Assembly (NCBI RefSeq): GCF_033439725.1
Contig: NW_026944383.1
Coordinates: forward strand, 5,394,001 to 5,458,000
Direction: 5' to 3'
Source of the DNA: Neurospora tetraspora
Lineage: Eukaryota > Ascomycota > Sordariomycetes > Sordariales > Sordariaceae
Length of the DNA: 64,000 nucleotides
Under the pieces are notes generated by a model. It was not told where the DNA came from, ran no database searches, and saw only the letters and a list, made by a program, of their open reading frames with translations. Positions 23,201 through 35,814 of the stretch are shown in pieces. Made by a program: the position numbers and the translations under genes. Positions within the stretch are counted from its first letter, which is position 1. Each line of letters begins with the position of its first letter.

Positions 23201-25840
23201 CAGTACTGTGCTCATCTTGAAGAGATTCAGTCCAGGCTACGCGAATGCCAGGTAGCATTCATGCGCTTGCTCAGTGCGCGCGATGAACTGGTCCAGGAGA
23301 CTGCATCCAGAGGTCTCTCCCTCGTATATGAAAAGGGAGATTCGGCGCTCAAGGGTGATCTTGTACGCGATCTCGTGTCGTCGTTTACTGGATCCGGTCC
23401 GCAGCTCAAGGTGGATGAAGAAACAGAGCTCTTCGAGGCCGGTGCGCTCCCGACTGGCGACGGCAAGTCCGTCACCTCGTACAAAGATATCGTCAGCCTT
23501 GCGAATGAGGTGGGCGATCAAAGTCTGGTCTACAAGTTCATGTCCTTGGCGACGAACGCTGCCACATGGTCCACCCGATCTGCCTTTGGTCGTTTCGGGC
23601 TGAGCAACATTCTCTCCGAGTCAGAGGTCGACCCAAAATTGTACCCGAAGCTGTATCGGTACCGATTTGACCCCAACCCGAACGTGCAAAAGTCCATGAA
23701 CGATATTTGGAAGGCCCTGGTCAAGGATTCCAATGCCGTTATTGAGACGCATTTCGATGCTATCATGAAGGATCTGCTCAAGTGCATCCTTGGCAAGGAA
23801 TGGAGAGTCCGCGAGGCGAGCTGTGCTGCTATCTCCGACCTGGTCGGCGGACGACCCTTCCAAAAGTACGAGCAGTACTACAAGGACATCTGGATGGCGG
23901 CCCTCAAGGTCCTCGATGATGTTAAGGGTACTGTGAGAAATGCTGCCTTGCACCTTTGCATTGCTCTTTCAACAACACTGGTCCGCCAGTTGGAAGAGTC
24001 CGGCAACACTGCGTCTGCCAGAGCAATGATGAACGAGGCTTTGCCATTCTTACTTTCGGACAAAGGAATCGAGAGTGGAGTGAAGGAAGTCAAGTACTTT
24101 GCTACCCACACCGTCATCAAGATCTGCAAGAAGGGTGGGAAAGCACTCAACCCTTACATTGCCACCATCGTCTCAAATCTCCTCGGAAGCCTTAGTACGC
24201 TCGAGGCTGATGTTGTCAACTACTACTACCAACGAGCTGGAGAAGATGACAGAGACAAGATCGACAAACTCCGGAGCTCAGCGGTGTCTCAGAGCCCGAT
24301 CACTGAGGCAATCGAGAGCAGTCTCAGGACGGTTGACGCAGACGTCATGGTGGAACTCGCGCCGGCCCTCGAAGAGGCCATCAAGACAGCCATTGGAATG
24401 CCTACCAAGATCGGCTGCAGTCGCGTTCTATCTACTCTGGCAACTCGACATACCGTTGACTTCAAGCCGTACTCAGCCCGATTCCTGCAACTCATGGAGA
24501 AACAGGTGCTGGATCGAAACGACGAGGTCAGCCAGGGTTACGCGCGTGCTGCAGCGTACATTATCCGCGGCTGTCCAGACGAGGCAAAGCTGCATTTCTC
24601 GGATAGGCTTTTGAAGCTCTACCTTGAATCGGAGGACGAGGCTAGACGACAGAAGGTTGCTGATGCCGTGTTGGCTCTTTCGAAGATTTCTCCCGACCAT
24701 TTCAACGCACTTGAGGGCAAGCTTCTGCCTTTTGCGTACCTCGGAAAGCACGATACAGACGACTATGTCCGGAAGGAATTCGAGGAAGTCTGGGATAAGC
24801 ACGCCGGAAGCAGCCTTAGCGTTGCTAGGTACGTGTCCGAGATCGTCGAGCTTGTTCAGCAATCACTGAACACGGCACAATGGGCCCTCAAGCATGCGGG
24901 CGCTCTCGCGATCGCGTCTGCTGTCGCAGGCATCACCAAGGCCAGCGATGTCACGGGCCAAGTCAACGTCGAGAACCTCAAGACCTTGTGGCCCGTCTAT
25001 GACAAGGCATTGGCCATCAAGACGTTCCCAGGCAAAGAAAAGCTCCTCGAGCCGTTCCCTGACTTTGTCAGCAAAAGCAAGGTGATCTGGCAGAAAGACG
25101 CCTCCTTCGGGGAGCAGCTGAAGAAGATCGCCGTTCGCGAGGCCAAGAGGAACAATAACGATTACCGACCCTATGCCTTCCGCTGCCTGTGGAAGTTCGC
25201 AGCAGCAAGAGACGACTTGACGATGCTGCCGACCATCACGGAGATCGTCACGCCGTATTTGGACATGACCGTGGACGAAGACGCCATGGATGTTGACGAC
25301 AAGGCAAATATCAACAATAAGGCGAGGGGACTGGATCCGAAGAGCCAGACGGCGTGGGCGGCTATGGAAGCTGTGGCCAAGGGGTACAATCGTGCAAAGA
25401 TGCAGGAGGATGCCATGGGACAGTTGAAGGAGATTGCGCTTGCGCTGGAGGAAAACGCGAAGAAGCCGGATTTCAAGAAACCTTACATCGGCCAGGCCCC
25501 GTTTGATGCCATCAGGAGGGTGTTCTGGTATGGATGTGTTTTGGAGTTGCTGGAGGCAGCTATCAAGGGAGGAGAGGAGGGAGCTGGGTCTCCAGATCCC
25601 CAGGTCCTCCAATGGTATTTGGCGACCTTGGATCTTGACAAGGCTGATACGGGAACGGAAGACCAGAGGCTGCTGAGGGCCAAGGCTACCATGGCGGCTG
25701 TGGTGGTGGGGAAGCTTCCCAAGCATGCGAGTGGTAATGCCTTGTCGGAAATCAAGGAGGAGGTTGTGAAGGCGTCGACTGAGGAGCGTTCGTTGGAGGT
25801 ACAGCAGAAGTGGAAGGCGTGTTTGATTCTTCTTGATTAG
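20231..25840 (+). CDS. ecm29: proteasome-associated adaptor/scaffold ECM29 (1845 aa)
   Basis: Exon 1 is 20231-20398 (56 codons). A 72-nt intron with a GTCCGT donor and CCGCAG acceptor follows, and exon 2 is 20471-25840. The joined N-terminus reads ELDLVEKVDFRILAVANNEEKLQQLLKTFLPPLLLKV, then SVRNKVVQVCQRLTTFIKQ, the typical ECM29 start. The whole protein is a chain of helical HEAT-type repeats, such as KEWRVREASCAAISDLVGGRPF near residue 1170, and the length of about 1.85 kDa-thousand residues matches the family. ECM29 links the 26S proteasome core to its regulatory particle, inhibits or stabilises it under stress and tethers it to endosomes and motors. The first ATG starts the conserved region. 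The gene begins 550 bp from the hAT insertion, which probably lies in its promoter-distal flank. Several long frames on the minus strand are shadows. Confidence 0.95.
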
Positions 25841-26841
25841 GGACTTTTGTGGACAACACCCCTAGTGTCGAATTCTTGGAAGTGTTGGCTAGGAAAGTAT
25901 GATACGGGTGGAAAGACGACGGATGATGGGCTTGATGTTGTAGTTGTACCGGAATAGGCAGTCTAGAAATACTGGAAGGAACTGCCGGTGAATGGGAAAC
26001 CCAGTAATGGGGACCCAGGGTCGGGAGTTCAACTTGTCTCCTTAATTAACATCTCCACATCTCGAACCTTGGTCACTCGCTATTCCTAAATCCCAAATTC
26101 CTGGACCCCAGATGCAGGTTGTTGTGGATGAAGGTTGCCTGCTCGGAGTCTCACGTATAACCCTAACTCTGAATTCCCAGCCTAGACCGGCGTGCTGACT
26201 CGTAGAGTTGCCAAGGCCACTGCAGGGCCTATGGCGGCAGGCACAGTGGCCGAGGGACATACCAGAGAAGGACAGTGTGACAGCGTCCCTCTTGCGTCAC
26301 CAGCTTGGGCGCCTTGGGAAACCTTTTGACGTCTCGATCTTGAAGAAGGAAAAAGGTTTCATTCACAGTGCATGCCGTTTGTCTTTAATACCGCAGAATA
26401 GTCCCATCATTAATCAGCTACCAGAATTTCTCTTCCAACACGCACTCGAAACCGAAAGCACCATCGAGCTCCCGCCGCCGATAAACGAGCCCGACCAGGA
26501 TCCCCACCTCTCCGTGGCCTCGAACACCCTCCCCGCCAGCTTCAAGTCACTGCGCGTGCGCTGTACAACAGCAGATCAATAGCATCACCTTCCCGCATCC
26601 GACCTCGATTGCCTGCCCTCAACTCAGTCCTTTCTCAACTTCTTCCCGACCCGCATCAGCTCCAGCTGCCAGAGTCCAACGTCTTATCCCCTCTTCCTGA
26701 CAACTCGCCACTCAAGACTGGGCACCGGGCTCTCGCGCATTGCATTTCGTTTGGGAAGCTCCTGTTTACGGGACCCCCGCCTTCTCCCAAACTTCTTTGA
26801 CCTTCCCTTCGAACCCCATCGCCTAACCGACAGTCTACACG
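25841..26841. other. intergenic between ecm29 and the UBX gene
   Basis: About 1 kb. The right half is pyrimidine-rich and likely the promoter and 5' UTR of the downstream UBX gene. The open frame at 26208-26582 starts at TTG and lacks support. Confidence 0.5.
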
Positions 26842-28592
26842 ATGGCTGATTCAGAAACTATCGCGAACTTCGCGAGCATTACCGGGGCGAATGACACAGC
26901 TGCTAGGCGCATGCTGGAGTTGTGCGGCGGTGATCTCGAGCAAGCCATCCAGCTCTGGTTTGCCGACGAAGAGCTCCAGCGTACCCTTTCCAACCCCGCG
27001 AACGAGGCGGCTCCGGCTGCCACTTCTCGATCCGCTGGCGCCTCTCGCTCGTCAAGCCGACCCAACCGCCCCAATGTCGGCCGTGAGGACGCTGCCGGCG
27101 TCATTCACATCGACTCCGACGACGATGATATCCAGATGACCGAAGATGACGACCTAGGACAATTCGACGACTCGGACGATGAGGCGACAAGGGCGGCCAA
27201 TATTGCCCAGAGGGCCCAGGAGGAGGAGGATGCCGCCATGGCCAAGAGACTACAAGAAGAGATGTACGGTGGTGGTGAATCTGGAGCCGGAGGTCCAGGC
27301 GGTGAAGACGATGTTCGTGCCCCCATGGCCCGAACAACAGAGACCCTCGTCGCGCCAGGAGGTTTTGGCGGAGACGACGAAGAGATGTTTGAGCACTTCC
27401 GGCTGGAACAGCAGAGGGTTAGGCAAGCTCGGGGTAAGTTGCTCACTAGTTCCAAGTCACTGTTCCATGCTTTGCTAACACTCTTCCAGCAGGGCGACCT
27501 CATAACCCGTTCGCACAGACTCTTTGGGATCAGCCTCCCGATCCCGTCCCCGGCTCCGCTGCCGGCGGTGTGGTCTCCCCCCCTACAGGACCTGCCTCAA
27601 CGCGGGCTGGCCGTCTGGCAGAGCTTTTCCGTCCCCCGTACGAGTTGATGGCACATCTTACCTGGGACGAGGCGCGTGACGAGGGCAAGGAGGAGAAGAA
27701 GTGGATCATGGTTAATCTCCAGGATATGGCTGATTTCAACTGCCAGGCCCTCAACCGCGACATTTGGAAGGATGAGCCGATCAAGGAGCTCGTTAAGCGC
27801 AACTTTATCTTTTTGCAGTACGACAAGGCCGACCGGTCGGCCGAGCAGTACATCTCCTTTTACTTCCCAAACCAGACACACGAAAACCCCCAGAACTATC
27901 CTCACGTGTCGATTATTGATCCCCGCACAGGCGAGCAGGTCAAGGTGTGGAGCGGTGTTCCGTTCCCCAAGCCGCTGGAGTTCCATGCCCAGTTGGCCGA
28001 GTTTCTGGACAGGTACAGCTTGGAGGCTCACGCTAAGAACCCCGTCCTCAAGACGAAGCAGCCCAAGCAGGTGGTGGATGTGGACAGGATGACGGAGGAG
28101 GAGATGCTCGAGATGGCACTGCGCAACAGTCTCGAGAACGGAGGCAATGGCAGCTCTTCGGCGCCCAAGGTCCACGACCCCGATGCGCTTACCAGGCCGA
28201 CAGACTCGACCAAGGGCAAGGAGCGAGCCGACGAAGAGCCTGCCCAGGCGGCCCCCGAGCCCGAACCTGAGGCTCCCTCCACCGAGAACTCTGTTTTCGC
28301 CCAGATCGCCTCGGACCGACCGCATGTCGAACCCCCGATTGACCCCGCCACCGTGACGAGACTGCAGGTTCGCAACCCCCCGCAGCGCATCATTCGCCGA
28401 TTTAGACTTGACGAACCCGTTCGCCGTATCTACGAGTGGCTCAAGGCCGAGCCCCTGCCGGGCAAGGAGGGACTCGAGTTCGAGCTCAAGTCGATGCCTG
28501 GAGGCGTTAACCTGCTTGATGTTATTGATCAGACGATCAAGGAGGCTGGCCTGGCTAATGGCACAGTCATGGTGGAGTTCATTGAGGAATAG
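26842..28592 (+). CDS. UBA-UAS-UBX domain protein, Ubx5/UBXD7-like (563 aa)
   Basis: Exons are 26842-27433 and 27493-28592, with a 59-nt intron (GTAAGT donor, CCAGCAG acceptor). Residues about 4-44 form a UBA-like domain (TIANFASITGANDTAARRML, then CGGDLEQAIQLWF). An acidic stretch (DSDDDDIQMTEDDDL) follows, then a helical segment with alternating Gln/Glu. A UAS, thioredoxin-like domain spans about 245-375 (RPPYELMAHLTWDEARDEG, KKWIMVNLQD, then HVSIIDPRTGEQVKVWSG). A UIM-like helix (TEEEMLEMALRNSLE) is near 400, and a C-terminal UBX domain spans about 482-563 (TRLQVRNPPQRIIRRFRLDEP). The UBX loop that often carries FPR reads MPG here. Proteins with this layout recruit ubiquitylated substrates to Cdc48/p97, linking to cullin ligases. 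It sits next to ecm29, another proteasome-pathway gene, though nothing shows co-regulation. Confidence 0.93.
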
Positions 28593-30019
28593 GAAAGTCA
28601 TGAGCCTGTTGACGAACTCACAGAGAATATGGGTAGGCCTGGGTGGCTGGATAACTAGAGAAGGCTTCATTTCTAGACGGGTTATTATACCTTTTTGACA
28701 GTACAAGGAAGGATATATTGTTTGTTTCCGCACAGCAGAGAATTGGCGTCACAAGGAGGAATTCTGGAAGGTACACTCTGGGAAGAAACAGAGAAGACGT
28801 CTCACAGCGGAAGAGGACAGGGAGAGGAGAGAAGGAAACAAGGCGCATCAAGGGTCATAACATTAGCTTTCTTTATTTTCTTGTTTTGATTCCCCCTCTT
28901 CCAGTCTCGTTACACATCTTAGGTCAATGCAAAATTATAGATGACAAAACTGCTCGTCCTTCTCGTCTCAATGGTCTTCCACTGTTACCAGATGTCATCC
29001 GTTACCAGTCATGCGGCATTCGCTGTGATGGCTGCCCTCGTAGTGGTGAGGAATGGTTGTGGTTGTGAACGGTTACCCCACAAAAACACGCGGGTAGACA
29101 AGGTGAAAGCTGCAACTGTCTCTGCTGCAGGTCTTATAATTGTTAGTGCATGCACATCGTTGACCCACGAATGAGACCCCGCTCCTCAGCCAACCCAGAT
29201 GTTGCTTGTTTTTGTACCTGGCTGCCCTCCCTCCCTTCCTTCCCGGTTTCTCTACTTCAAGATATCTTGCGCGTTCCTGATCGTCCAGCCGATTGACGAA
29301 TGGGAGGTATCCTCACTCTGTGTAACATGGAAAATCGAGCATTTGGCTTTGCTCTGTCCCTGATTGCTCATTCGTGAGCTACCGCATCCTCAGCACAGCA
29401 CTTACAGCGCGCTACAGGTACCTGCTGGTAAAACAGCGCTGGACACAGTGCGCGTGGGGAGGGATCCATTCTCCACATCGAGCGGGCTGGGATCCCGCCA
29501 TTTCTTAGGTAACCTTCTCCGGGTCCCCTGCCAACCACCGACCGACCTGCCTCCAACTTCAAGGTAAACATCGGACACCTCCTTCCAAGTCCAATCCCTT
29601 CGTTCCTCTGATCAACCTCCGGAATTCTTCCCTCCAGCACAACCGACTTCCACAAGTCCCTAGACTGCTTCGCGACACTCGTCCTTCGAATTGTGCGGTC
29701 AGCGGGGCTGACCTGGTCCCGCCAATTGTTCGAGCCTCCCCTTGCTCCCCCGTCCCGGGCTGCGCCTACAAGAAGACCAGAACATCGTAGTCACCCTTCG
29801 CTCCCGCCCTTGATCGTCCTCTCCCTGGTAGCCTTACGACGTGCGCTTCTCGTCGCGCATCTTTCCCACCACAACAATCCTCCGCGACACTCGAACGGAA
29901 TTCCACGAGATCCGATCCAATTGGCGCACTGTTGTGTCCCAGGCAAATCAACCAACCCATGCGACCCTCGCTCGCCTGCACCACCGTCTGAATAGAGCCA
30001 CCTCCCCCCTACGTACGCC
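28593..30019. other. intergenic, upstream region of the MST-type kinase
   Basis: The section before 30020 (about 29,370-30,019) is CT/CA-rich, as is typical for a fungal 5' UTR. No frame here looks coding. Confidence 0.5.
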
Positions 30020-32621
30020 ATGGCCGACCGCGAATATGACGAGCACGAGGGATCCGTGGACCCCGAACTCCTATACACCAAGGAATTTTGTATAGGTTGG
30101 TTCACCCTCGGCGCCATTCAAGCGGCGGTTGCTGACGAGTAGACCGTGTTTTGCAGGTGGTGGAAGCTTCGGCAAGGTCTACAAAGGGTACCGTACCCAT
30201 CCCACGTCTTCCCATTTCCTGACAAAGTTATTAACCATTCCTCGGTCAGTGTCGACAAACGGAGTGGCCAGGCAGTGGCCATCAAGGTTATCGATATCGA
30301 AAGCGCCGAGGACGAAGTTGAAGACATCATCCAGGAGATCGCGATCCTTTCCGAGCTGCAGTCGCCCTACGTCACCAAATACTATGGTTCATATGCCAAA
30401 GGCGCCGAGCTATGGATCGTCATGGAGTTTTGCTCGGGGGGCAGCTGTGCCGATTTGATGAAGCCCGGCCTGATTGGGGAAGACTACATCGCCATCATCG
30501 TCCGTGAACTGCTGCTGGGGCTGGACTACTTGCACCAAGACAAGAAACTACACCGAGATGTCAAAGGTTATTGCCCCTACCTGAGTGTCCCGTCGAACAG
30601 CTTGCTGACTTGTAGTAGCTGCCAACATCCTCCTTGCTGCTAACGGTCAGGTCAAGCTAGCTGATTTTGGTGTTTCCGGTCAGCTATCGGCGACCATGAC
30701 CAAGAAAAACACGTTTGTCGGCACCCCATTCTGGATGGCCCCCGAGGTTATCAAGCAAAGCGGCTACGATCACAAGGCTGATATCTGGTCTTTGGGTATC
30801 ACGGCCCTTGAGCTTGCCAAGGGAGAGCCACCATATGCCGATATTCATCCCATGAAGGTGCTATTCCTGATTCCCAAGAATCCGCCTCCACGTCTGGAAG
30901 GTAACTTCACCAAAGGGTTCAAGGAGTTCATTGAGTTGTGCTTGCAGCGTGACCCCAAGGAAAGGCCAACGGCAAGAGAACTTCTCAAGCATCCCTTCAT
31001 CAGGCGGGCAAAGAAGACGAGCTATCTGACGGAGCTCATCGAGCGGCACAACCGGTGGGCAGCTACGCACAAGCAGGATGACGAAGAGTACCATGAGCCC
31101 GAGGAAAACAACTATGTCGAGCAACGGAAGCATATCAATGAGGACATGTGGGACTTTGGCACAGTGCGGCTGGTTAGTGACCGCGGCGGTGTTGTCCACC
31201 GGCCGGGCATGTTGAACCCCATGGACGAGTCAACACTCAATGCGAGGTCTTCGAGAGCCAACGAGAGCGCGGATAACCGGGACGACTGGAGAAGGGAATC
31301 CAACCAAGCTACATCCAAACTTGCAGTTGACACCAGTGGGACAGGCACAGCGAGGCAAGCATCACCTGCGAGGAAACCGGTGGGAACGCCAAGCACGGCG
31401 ATGCCGCCCCCGACCAGAGTCCCTGTGCCTATTTCACCTGTTAAGCAGCAGATACAACAACTAGAGCAACAGCAACACCAAACGAGAGAATCCGCAACGC
31501 CCCGCACATCACTAGCCAGACCAGTGTCACACGTACCATTAGGCAGTTCTCCAGATTATGATCATGTGCTTCAGGAACAGTTACGACGGGATATCGGGGG
31601 TATGAACCTCGGACCGGCTATCCAGAACAGCACACAGCCACAATCAGCACTCTCCCCACCACAGTATAGCCAACAACCTACGTCTTCATCGTCGAGAACC
31701 TCTGCTGGACCCATGAAGTTGCCTGAGATACCCCCATACAGAGGAGGACAACCTGCACAGCAACAGCCGCTCCAAAAACTTACCAACCAGCAAATAAATC
31801 AGCAAGCACCAAACACAAGCATGCCTTTCCAGCAGCAGCAGCAGCCCCCCCTCTACCATCAACCTTCGCGTGAATCACTTTACCGGCAGCAGCAGCAGCA
31901 GCAACAACCACAGCAGCAACAGCGTCAGCTAAATCATCAACCTTCGCGCGAGCAAGTATACCAGCAGCACCAGAGACAACAGTCACAGCCGTCCATGCTC
32001 TATCATCAGCCCTCGCGCGAGTCATTGTATCAACAACAGCAGCAACAACAGCATCAGCGACGAGATTCACAACAGTATCAACAGTCCTCAGGACAGTATC
32101 AACCCAACAGATCCAGCTATCATCAAAGTCAGGGTCTGAGCCCCTTCACATCAAAGGAGATGCCACGATCGTCGCCATCAGGGAGCCGCATCGTCTCTAC
32201 CTCGTCCAACTATGGCGGAGCCAGTACGCCGTCCTCGTCATCAACATCACTTGCGTTCCCTTCGCCTGATCCACCCAGTCCCAGCGGCGAGTTGGACGCC
32301 CTAAACGACGTGATTTTTCCTGCACTGGAGGAAGCGCTCAAACGTCGCCAAATCATGCTGCAGCAGACGTACCGACCGGAACCGGGATATTCTCCTGCCC
32401 CGCCAACCCCGAAGCAGCAGCGTGCTGAAGCGGCCAACGAGAAGATACGGAAGCTCGTGTATAAGTTGGCACATGTGTGCAAGGAGATTGATCATTATGA
32501 TAAAGCGGAGCCGGTGGGGATGGGCAAGGACGTGGGAGGTTTCCTGGAGGGGCTTTTGGAGGAGATATTGGTGAGAGTCGAGCCGCTTGATGTTTTGGGG
32601 GAAGATGGACATGGTGGTTAG
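30020..32621 (+). CDS. mst-1: Ste20-family germinal-centre kinase, MST-1-like (808 aa)
   Basis: The four exons are 30020-30095, 30157-30187, 30250-30566 and 30619-32621; introns are 61, 62 and 52 nt. Exon 2 is only 31 nt and encodes the glycine loop ([12 protein letters not shown]). The catalytic domain spans about residues 20-275. It has the ATP-binding Lys48 (VAIK), the catalytic loop HRDVKAANILL with Asp139, and DFG Asp157. The [10 protein letters not shown] activation segment is typical of Ste20/GCK kinases, and the C-terminal position of the non-catalytic region puts it in the germinal-centre group. The tail is long and low-complexity, with Gln-rich internal repeats at about residues 547-622, and then a conserved-looking C-terminal helix region ([24 protein letters not shown]). 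Such kinases act upstream of NDR-type kinases in septation, morphology and polarity. Assignment to mst-1 of N. crassa is from memory of family and locus, not a search. Confidence 0.9.
31831..32056 (+). repeat. in-frame Gln-rich repeats coding [10 protein letters not shown] units
   Basis: Inside the kinase gene the motif (Y/N)HQPSRE(S/Q)(L/V)Y recurs at 31854, 31932 and 32001, each followed by a CAG/CAA run. Unit spacing is 78 and 69 nt, multiples of three. The CAG/CAA tracts make this a likely length-variable region between strains. Confidence 0.85.
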
Positions 32622-34791
32622 TGGGAGGACGTGTTTGAGACTAAGGGGGAAGACTGACAGGGGCATGTTTCGGGAGTCAGGTGGAAATAGAACTTAATGT
32701 ACGACCGTCAACGATACTCATGATGTGTTATGATCAGCATGGACATTAACTGGGATAGGGAAAACCAAGGGTTCACTCACAGCCTTGTTACCTACTGTTA
32801 CTACAACCTTATAAGCATCCGTTATGATAGGTGTTTTGAATAGAGTACGGTACTTAACTTACCTTATATCTGGGAATGGACGATGGGAACATGAATCCTT
32901 ACCATCCATAGCGTGCCACGGGGGTTTGAGAAAACGATCCCCAAGATGCTCCAGTAACTGTACCTTATCCAGAAAAATGTACATTTTGGCCGCAAACAGA
33001 ACCATGATTGTCATTTTACGGGAATGTAGTGGATTAAGTATGAGTTGCTTCGAAAAATGACCTTGATAACGGCCTTGCTCTTTAAATCCATGCCTTATTG
33101 AAATTTTTCGCTCAAGGGATTATCCTCGAGGTTATTCTCATTCCAGTCTCTTTTGACCGAGCAGGATATTTTGGTTTGAGAAATGGTAATGAAGATGCTC
33201 TTGCAGTTTCGAACTGATCCATGGATCAGTTTCAGGCCAAAATGTAAAGGAAAAGTTCACTTACACTTACTGGACCATCCTGGGGCTGGTTTTCTCGGAC
33301 CCCCTTGGCGCGCTATGGATGGCAGACATCATGATCTTCAGGGCTCTTCTTCTCCTAGTACGAAGTCTATATCGGGCTCAAGTCTCGTAAGACACTCAAC
33401 ACATGGATGGGTTTGTCAGGTCTCAGACTTGTTATACACTGTTGCGTACTCTTGTCTTATCTTTCGGGACCGGATCTATATGTAGCGTTTTTCTTTCCTG
33501 GTGATCACATGGACTGTTTGGAGGTTCTACGTCCACTCTTGTCAATGAACAGATTAGTACTCGTTGCCTAAACGAATGCCTGGTCACGAACGATGGTCGG
33601 GTGTTGAACAGTTGTAATTTGATTGATGCGTAGTAGATAGCAAAATATCCGTGGAAGAGACGATAGTTCGCCATCTTTGCGTGCCCCAAACGAAAGACCT
33701 CAAAGGCCACTCAAATAGAGCACCAACGTACCCTAGCAAGATACACGCAAAACAGCCTCTCATTCGCTACCTATCTTTGTGTCCCAAAGAAAAGAGGATC
33801 ACTCAAATACTTTACCACTACCCGCCGCGGCTATCCAGTAGTTCTAGTTTATCGTGTTACTTAGAACTGTTGAACTGGTAGCAAGATGAACAATGGTCAC
33901 ATGTCACCGGCCGATCAAAAATGATGAAGCCGTGGTGCAAGGGGTAAAATGGCATTTTTGGTCCACTGATTTAATGCCACCGGGAATTTTTCTTTTTTTT
34001 GACGTGTTGGTTACACATGATTCTCCATTGAAGGGTCGCATCAGCTGTCACAAACGTAGGTACCCTTACACTGTGACTCGTGAGTTGGTAGTGAATGTCA
34101 CGGATTGTGTGACTTGATGATGATGATAGAAGCACCAAGGTGGAAAAGTCGGATACGGATCCAGTTCTGGGTGAAGAACAGTTCATTGTCAAAAGGAAGG
34201 CGCGCCTGTCATCAAAGGTGAAGGAGAATGGCATGATGAGTTTGCCATTTGAATAACATTTCCCGGATGTTAACGTTACTCGAGCCTCTTCCTCCACATC
34301 CCATACCAAACCATCCATCAACCACGCCCCGTCGTATAAAAGCGAAACGTGACCTCCACCAATATATTGAACGTTAACATCACGACACCATCCAGAGTTT
34401 TCTGTTGGCTACGGGATACGAGATTTGTTAGTTCATACGGTAGGTATGTACGGTTCACCTTGGTTGCGGTTGTTGGTGTTGGTGTTGGTTGTCCCTGCCA
34501 CAATCTCACTGCAGTCAGCAGTGCCTTCCTGAGCTTTCTTTCCGCAGCACGATACGATCGTATCGTACTTGCCTTTCTATATCGGCCCACTTATGATACC
34601 ACCCCGTTGACGGCACATGTGCAGTCTTCCATCTTGCACTTTGGGATCGAGCTGACACTTGTGGGGAATGGGGAACAGATAATACGATAGCAGCGGTACC
34701 AAGCAATCAATCCGAATTCCAGGAGTGTGGACTGGAATAGAATTGTGGTGGGATACGAACCAACTCAAGAGACAGATGATGGGTTGATGGG
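32622..34791. other. intergenic, no supported gene
   Basis: About 2.2 kb between the kinase and the secreted protein gene. All frames are short and lack supporting features. The right part is the promoter of the gene at 34970. Confidence 0.5.
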
Positions 34792-34798
34792 TATATAA
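34792..34798 (+). promoter_or_regulatory. probable TATA box of the secreted-protein gene
   Basis: TATATAA lies 172 nt upstream of the ATG at 34970 and is followed by a pyrimidine-rich then CA-rich leader, a typical strong fungal promoter layout. Positional inference only. Confidence 0.5.
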
Positions 34799-34969
34799 CT
34801 GCCTTCGCTCCTCCCATCTTTACGGAATCCAGAAGAGTTCGAGTTCTACAAGCACAGAGCAACACCTACCTACTTACCTCGACCTACTAGTATACTCTCC
34901 AGTCTTCCTTACCAATTTCAACATCACCTCACCTTCCATCAAACCCAATAACCCAACAACCCACCCAAA

Positions 34970-35814
34970 ATGACGGCCTCATCAACCAACAGCCGCTCCC
35001 TCCTCCTCAGCGGTCTCCTCCTTCTCCTCGGTTCAGCCGCAGCAGCGCCAGCGGCAGCTCCCATCGTGTCCTTCCAGCAGTCCCCCAACTCAAACCACGC
35101 CACCACCGCCTCCTTCCTCACCGACGACAACCTCCCCGCCGGCTGCACCAACACCTCCCTGCACGGTTTCCAATGGACCGTGTCCGACTTCCACTACTCC
35201 TCCGATTTGATATACACCACGCCCTCGCACCGCATCAACGGCGCCACGGTCCGGTTTAATTTGACTAGCAACGCGCTGCCGGAGTTGAACGTGTACTGCG
35301 ATGCTTATAGCAGTGATTTTTCGGTTCCGTTTTATGGGCAGAGGGTTTATAATTGTAGCACGGTTGTGAATTCAAGTGCCACTGATGATGGGAGTGATGG
35401 TGGGAGTGGGGTGTCGGTTGGGGGAGGACAGCGGTTCAAGACGCAGTTTCGGTATTGGTATGGTAGTAGTCAGAGTGTGGAGGTGAGGCAGACTTGGGAG
35501 TGTGATGATTTGGAGGGGCCGGGGGATATGTGAGTTTTCCTCTTTTTTTACCCTTTGAGCATCTCCCTCTCTCTTTGCTTCCAGATTTCAGGGCGAGACC
35601 AGTAGAACGTCAGCTAACATCAACAACCCCAATCCTCAGGGCCATCTTCTCCGCCAACGGCACTTCTGCCGAGCAGACCCCCAACTGCACCTTCGAGGAG
35701 CACCAGACGCCCCCCGCCGAGTGGAAGAATGGCGATACCTACTACTGGAATGCCGAGGCTTGCACTCTCCCCGAGTTTTCGTTTGCGCCGTCTGAGCTTC
35801 AGGTGTTTGCGTAA
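34970..35814 (+). CDS. small secreted protein with six cysteines (244 aa)
   Basis: Exons are 34970-35529 and 35640-35814, separated by a 110-nt intron (GTGAGT donor, GCTAAC branch, CCTCAG acceptor). The N-terminus has an n-region, then a leucine core (SLLLSGLLLLLGSAAAA) and an APAAAP-type signal-peptidase site near residue 25-28. The mature part has six Cys, in PAGCTNTS, NVYCDAYS, VYNCST, TWECDD, PNCTF and EACTL, an even number that suggests three disulfides. Several N-glycosylation sequons are present (NTS, NLT, NCS, NSS, NGT, NCT). It resembles the general class of fungal secreted beta-rich proteins of about 200 residues with alternating polar strands, but I cannot name a family. The TATA box and short, rich codon use in exon 1 suggest strong or inducible expression. 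A Gly/Ser/Asp-rich loop (SSATDDGSDGGSG) lies near residue 140. Confidence 0.82.

Noticed and set aside
24863-25726. 287-aa minus-strand open frame
   Set aside because: Antisense to ecm29, no recognisable domain.
26208-26582. 124-aa frame upstream of the UBX gene
   Set aside because: Begins at TTG and lies in probable 5' UTR; no splice joins it to the UBX exon.
27597-28733. 378-aa minus-strand open frame
   Set aside because: Antisense to the UBX gene exon 2, with no domain of its own.
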